64,000 nucleotides of DNA from Arthrinium phaeospermum (taxonomy: Eukaryota; Ascomycota; Sordariomycetes; Amphisphaeriales; Apiosporaceae): positions 806,001 to 870,000 of the forward strand of contig QYRS01000003.1 in the NCBI GenBank assembly GCA_006503535.1, given 5' to 3'. The stretch's first letter is position 1; each line of letters begins with the position of its first letter. The notes under the pieces are model-generated. The model was not told where the DNA came from and ran no database searches. It worked only from the letters and a program-made list of their open reading frames with translations. Made by a program: the position numbers and the translations under genes. This document shows positions 60,384-64,000 of the stretch, piece after piece.

Positions 60384-61263
60384 CTTGGCTTTGCTTGGTC
60401 CGGTGCAGCAACAAACGCTTCAGTCTCGGCTGCCTAATTGGAACGAACGGCTCTTCTCTTTTGGAGGCATGCGAGACCACTCCCTTTTATACCGGCTCAG
60501 CTTTTATCCCTCATCTCCGCCCGCTGACTGGGGGTTGGGCTTACGTGTGGAAAGAGCGATGGTAATTTCTCCCCCCTCATTGTCTTAAAGAGGAGGAACA
60601 TGACCGGTTTGTCCAAATGCCGGCCCGTGGGCCAATCAATAGTCTTCGTTCCTGCGCCCACCTCCCTATTCCGGACAAGTCGCGGGTGTTCTTGCCGATT
60701 CGCCCCTGCAGCCGCGACTCAGGCGTGCATATCATATTTCGATATATCATCTCCACGCATAGTGGAAAAAACACCTAGAATCATCGTCAAACACCAATTG
60801 TTCTATGTTACTTGGAGCATGCCGTCAGATCTGGTCGATGGGCTCTAAGAATGCCAGCGAAGAGCGACAAATCCAATCGGACAAGATGTGTAAGAACCCG
60901 AAACCAAACCTTGAGAAGGTTCCGGGGGACGATTGTATTATCCTTGTGATACAGTAGCCTTAGACTTGGCTTTTTGGTCTCTTTCTTTGTGCGAAACCTG
61001 CAGAATGACTTCTCACTCATTCGTTGACCGGTCAATCGCATGTTGAAGAAACAGCTGTGTCGTTCCTCCGGTTTCTTCGCCCGGGGGCCTACCACCAGCC
61101 CGGCCTCAGGTATCGACTGACAAAATGGTCTAGAGAGCCGCCCATCTATCATCCGTCTTCCGTGAACTTAGCTGCAGTATCACAATCATCCATCCAACAC
61201 ATTCCGCAGCTTCACTTGCTCCCCCAACTTTCTCCTTCCAAACGAATAGCTGTCACCACAATC
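60384..61263. promoter_or_regulatory. Divergent promoter region
   Basis: 880 bases shared by the feruloyl esterase (-) and the next forward gene (+). Frames here continue without ATG into the forward gene but are not considered coding. Confidence 0.5.
60485..60491 (-). promoter_or_regulatory. TATA-like element upstream of the feruloyl esterase
   Basis: The minus strand reads GGTATAAAAGG about 100 bases before the start codon, a good TATA position for a fungal inducible gene. A CTGGGG hexamer on the plus strand at 60528-60533 fits the CreA repressor consensus, though such hexamers are common by chance. Confidence 0.5.
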
Positions 61264-62235
61264 ATGCATAGCTTCAAGACAGAAGTGGACGACGAGCTGA
61301 GCACCGTGTCGCAGCCACCTTCGTACCGCTCGCCAGACTCGACCCTTTTTGGAACGCGGGCACGCCACCTCGTGTCCGGCACCGTCTTTCGTTGGAGTGA
61401 GCCTCAGACCCAGGTGTTCAAGGCCTTTATCAGAGACAGATATCCGAATCACAAGGCATGTGATCTGGGACCGCTTCTTCATGCCCTAGCTCTGGACGGC
61501 TACGATAGCATGAGAAATGAGAACGGTGAGAGTATTCACCGCATCATCGTTGAGAAGGTGCGAAGGAAAATCTCGAATACAGAGAAACCCATGTCGGCTG
61601 ACGGGTTGCTGACTAACAAGACGTATGTGGTACCCGTCCCATCATCAATATATCTAGGGGAATGGTTGCTGACCTGATCAATAAGCGTGCCCGAGCAAGT
61701 CGTCTCCTTTAAGGAAACGTTACCACATACTGGCTATCAGTCTCTCGTTAGTTCAGCAGCGCGAAGAGGGGGCAAATCAATCTATGATTTACCGACTACA
61801 CCTACACACCCCTTGGTGCCCACCAGTACAACGCATAGATACCACATCGATGAACTGAATACTGTGCCCAGCCATGCAGTGAGAGTCTATCCCCGGGAGA
61901 CTCAACAAATACCATCCTCGCGGGCTTATGAGACCCGCGAGCGAAGCTCTGGGACAGTTTATAATGATGGCGTTGGTAGTATGGCTACCCAGCCCATCAG
62001 GAATGGAGGCGAGGCGGTGGCGGGAGGAGAACGAAATGCCAAGTCGCGCCGCCGGGGCCACATCAACCGCATGGCGGAGACCCTCTTGTTCTTCGAGGAA
62101 GAACTGAAGGAGGCCCAGGAAGAGTCCGACGAGGATGAGGAGTTTCTGGGTCAGGTAGACTCGATGAAACGGGTCCTCGACAAGCTGTCCCAGAAAATGG
62201 AGAGCTTGAAGCTGTTGGCTCTCCCGGAGGAGTGA
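61264..62235 (+). CDS. Fungal protein with C-terminal coiled coil, function unknown (2 exons)
   Basis: No named family recognised. Exons are 61264-61622 and 61686-62235 (302 residues). The intron has donor GTATGT, a CTGAC-type branch (gctgacctg) and acceptor AAG, and joins NKT to VPEQVV in phase. The ATG at 61264 is the first in the open frame and lies after a C-rich leader. The amino half has a compact ordered stretch (TVFRWSEPQTQVFKAFIRD, then helical IHRIIVEKVRRKIS). The middle is Thr/Pro-rich and disordered. The end is acidic and heptad-like (FFEEELKEAQEESDEDEEF, then MKRVLDKLSQKMESLKLL), consistent with a dimerising coiled coil. There is no signal peptide or membrane helix, so it is probably intracellular. 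Confidence 0.7.
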
Positions 62236-62599
62236 TGCTGTGGGGTTTGGGCGGAGTGCTGGGTGAATTTGATATGTTGGGATGATTACTGTTTTGTTTC
62301 GGTTCCAAAATGTGAGCGACATGCGCGATACCTTTCGCTCTCAAGCAACCTGGTGGGATACCAAGGATGTAACTAGAAGAAGCGCTCACGAAACGCGTTG
62401 GTAGTCGGGTGATGCTAGCCGGATACCAGTATCGAACCAAGACCCAACCAAGGACCAATATGCCTCATTGGGCTTGCTTTCTCAAGATGAGACAGTACAT
62501 TTCCCTTACTATCTAAGTATATAATATACCAATCAGTCATACAAGCCCCCATCGCCTTCCTCTCAAGTCTCTCCCTTAGTTCCCCCCTTGGTTTTCCCC
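62236..62599. other. Convergent 3' intergenic region
   Basis: Short spacer between convergent genes. Its right end carries the first part of a C-rich tandem repeat (see 62577-62636). Confidence 0.5.
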
Positions 62600-62636
62600 T
62601 TAGTTCCCCCTTGGTTTTCCCCTTAGTCTCCCCTTA
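62577..62636. repeat. C-rich minisatellite across the stop codon of the 62.6 kb gene
   Basis: Two full copies and one partial copy of a 23-24 base unit (TTAGTTCCCCCCTTGGTTTTCCCC, with five or six C). On the minus strand it encodes the RLRGKPRGN end and the stop, then continues into the 3' UTR. Confidence 0.8.
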
Positions 62637-63829
62637 CCCGCCCCATCATCCCCCGTCCCCAACACCGGCTCAGCAGACAACTCCAACGGCTCCGCAGGTA
62701 TCTCCAGCGGCGGCAACCAAACCTCACGCCCGCTCAGCTCCCTCGTGGGCAAAGACTCGCCGTGCAACTGCGCCTTCTCCTGCACCTCGCCGCCGCAGCC
62801 GCCGCAGAAGCTCCCCCGCGTGTTCGTCCGGCTCATCGGCGACGTGAGCGAGTGGTTGCGATGATTATTATTGTTACTGCTATTATTCTTCAGCAGCTCC
62901 TCCTCCCACTGCCGCGCGGCCTCTTGTCGCGCCTCCTCTTCCCGCCGGGCCCGGCGGCGGCGGTGCAGCCAGAGCAGCAGCCCGCCGGTGAGGAGCAGGA
63001 AGACGAACGTGCAGCCGACGCTGATGCCGCCGACTGCGCCGACGGTTAGGCGCGGGGGGTCCACGGGGGACGCGGCAGCGACACCAGCTGGAGTCGTCGG
63101 TTGCCCGTCTTTGGGTAGGCGACGACGTCATCGCCGGTAGCGGGGACATGGTCGTCGTGAGGAATGTGGACGGCACCATGGCGATGTCGTTGTCCTCGGC
63201 GTTCGTGGTAGTGACCCACGCCGTTACCGTGTGCTCGACGGGCGTATACTGGGTCGTCATGTCCACACCCTCGTCGGCAGCCGTCTGCGCCTGCCCCTCA
63301 GGCCGCAGCTGCCGCAACGGCACCGTCCTCGCGACGCCGACAGACAACGAGTCGAGCGGGGCCTGAATGAGCTCGACCGTGGCAGTCGGAAAAGGCGTCG
63401 GGACCTTGCTGGCGACTTCATGCTCGGGCACACCGCAGGGGTCGGTAACGTTGCGGTAGGGGCTATCGCCGCCCTCGCACTGCAGCAACGTGCCGGTGAA
63501 GTCAGCAGCGAGGTAGTCGGCGGCCTTCTCGTCGGAGCCCTGGTCCCGGAGGTACTGCCCGACGCAGCAGAGGCAGTAGTGGTAGTAGTCGTAGAAAGCG
63601 GAGCCCGTCTCGCAGAAGTCTTCCCACTCCCGGCTGACCTGGCCTTTGATGAAGGCGGCATCTGTTGCAACACGAAAAAGGTAGATAAGAGACGGGCACC
63701 ACGAATAAAAGGCTAGAGGGAAGGGGTATACATACTGCACGTCCCATAGCATCTATCTTCGATGTACGGGGCATCATTGCGCCTGCGAGGCAGGTCCAGG
63801 CCCGCTGCTGGATACGCAGATGCGGCCAT
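62600..63829 (-). CDS. Second Cys-rich single-pass membrane protein; one-base frameshift (2 exons)
   Basis: Function unknown. Exon 1 is 63829-63736 and exon 2 is 63661-62600. The junction forms RCYGTCNAAFIKGQV, continuing a Cys-rich ectodomain (FCETGSAFYDYYHYCLCCVG, LLQCEGGD, DPCGVPEHEV), then a Thr/Pro/Ala-rich stalk. The single membrane helix (VGAVGGISVGCTFVFLLLTG) and the basic, Asn-rich cytosolic tail lie in another frame. In the frame as written the protein ends in an Arg/Pro/Ala-rich stretch at 62883 (290 residues). Dropping one base between about 63140 and 63055, for example in the C5 or C6 run near 63055-63070, gives 384 residues ending at 62600. No signal peptide follows the ATG at 63829, so a further 5' exon may exist at the window edge. 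Its layout resembles the 10.4-11.9 kb protein, but I see no close sequence match. Confidence 0.7.
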
Positions 63830-64000
63830 CGCGGGATCGATCACGGTCGAACGGCGATCCAATTTGCCAGATCAAGAAGAATTCAGCGAGTACATAGAGG
63901 CATTTCGTATAAATGCTGCAAGAGCGTCGAAGGGCGATCAAGGTATCTGGCACATGATCTTTAGACTTCATAGTATGAGTGGTTTTCGTCAAGTCTAGTG
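63830..64000. other. Window edge, 5' flank of the membrane-protein gene
   Basis: An antisense frame (63774-63992) overlaps exon 1 in another phase. A signal-peptide exon for the neighbouring gene could lie here or beyond the edge; I cannot identify it. Confidence 0.3.

Noticed and set aside
1..64000. CRISPR arrays, prophage or bacterial operons
   Set aside because: No spaced direct repeats of that kind; introns and gene content are fungal nuclear.

Overview
The window is nuclear DNA of a filamentous ascomycete (Pezizomycotina, probably a sordariomycete; the class is inferred from protein style only). The evidence is short GT-AG introns with GTAAGT/GTATGT-type donors and CTRAY branch points, GC-rich coding sequence, widely spaced genes on both strands with no operons, and conserved fungal proteins. 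These include Rab1/Ypt1, RNA polymerase III subunit 2, ribosomal protein L15, UreG, Nfu1, a PUF protein, a PSP1-domain protein and a tannase-family feruloyl esterase. I recognise no CRISPR array, prophage, intact transposon or secondary-metabolite cluster.

Layout. 1-10 kb: ypt1 (+), a 4 kb gap, then a carnitine acetyltransferase (+). 10-20 kb: a Cys-rich single-pass membrane protein (-), a Rad57/XRCC3-type recombinase paralogue (+) and, convergent with it, RNA polymerase III subunit 2 (-). 19-25.5 kb: gene-poor, with AT-rich degenerate repeats near 19.5 kb. 25.5-30.2 kb: a six-exon PUF gene (+). 32.6-39.4 kb: L15 (-), a predicted nuclear protein (-) and a PSP1-domain protein (-). 39.4-47 kb: 7.6 kb without a convincing gene. 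47-52 kb: NFU1 (-), a HIT zinc-finger protein (+) and a disordered fungal protein (-). 52-56.4 kb: gene-poor. 56.4-64 kb: an intron-containing tRNA-Asp (-), ureG (-), feruloyl esterase (-), a coiled-coil fungal protein (+), and a second Cys-rich membrane protein (-) whose 5' end is at the window edge.

Most genes are unrelated housekeeping functions: vesicle traffic, acetyl-carnitine shuttling, DNA repair, Pol III transcription, translation and mRNA control, Fe-S and Ni-enzyme maturation. No shared pathway is evident. Two patterns stand out. First, five genes (the membrane protein at 10.4 kb, NFU1, HIT finger, UreG, the membrane protein at 62.6 kb) cannot be read in one frame. Each needs one or two single-base corrections, usually placeable in a short C/G run, while the longest genes are intact; this suggests base-call errors more than decay. 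Second, the tRNA-Asp intron is largely an inverted copy of the gene's own T-arm and 3' acceptor end. I found no clear undescribed multi-gene system.
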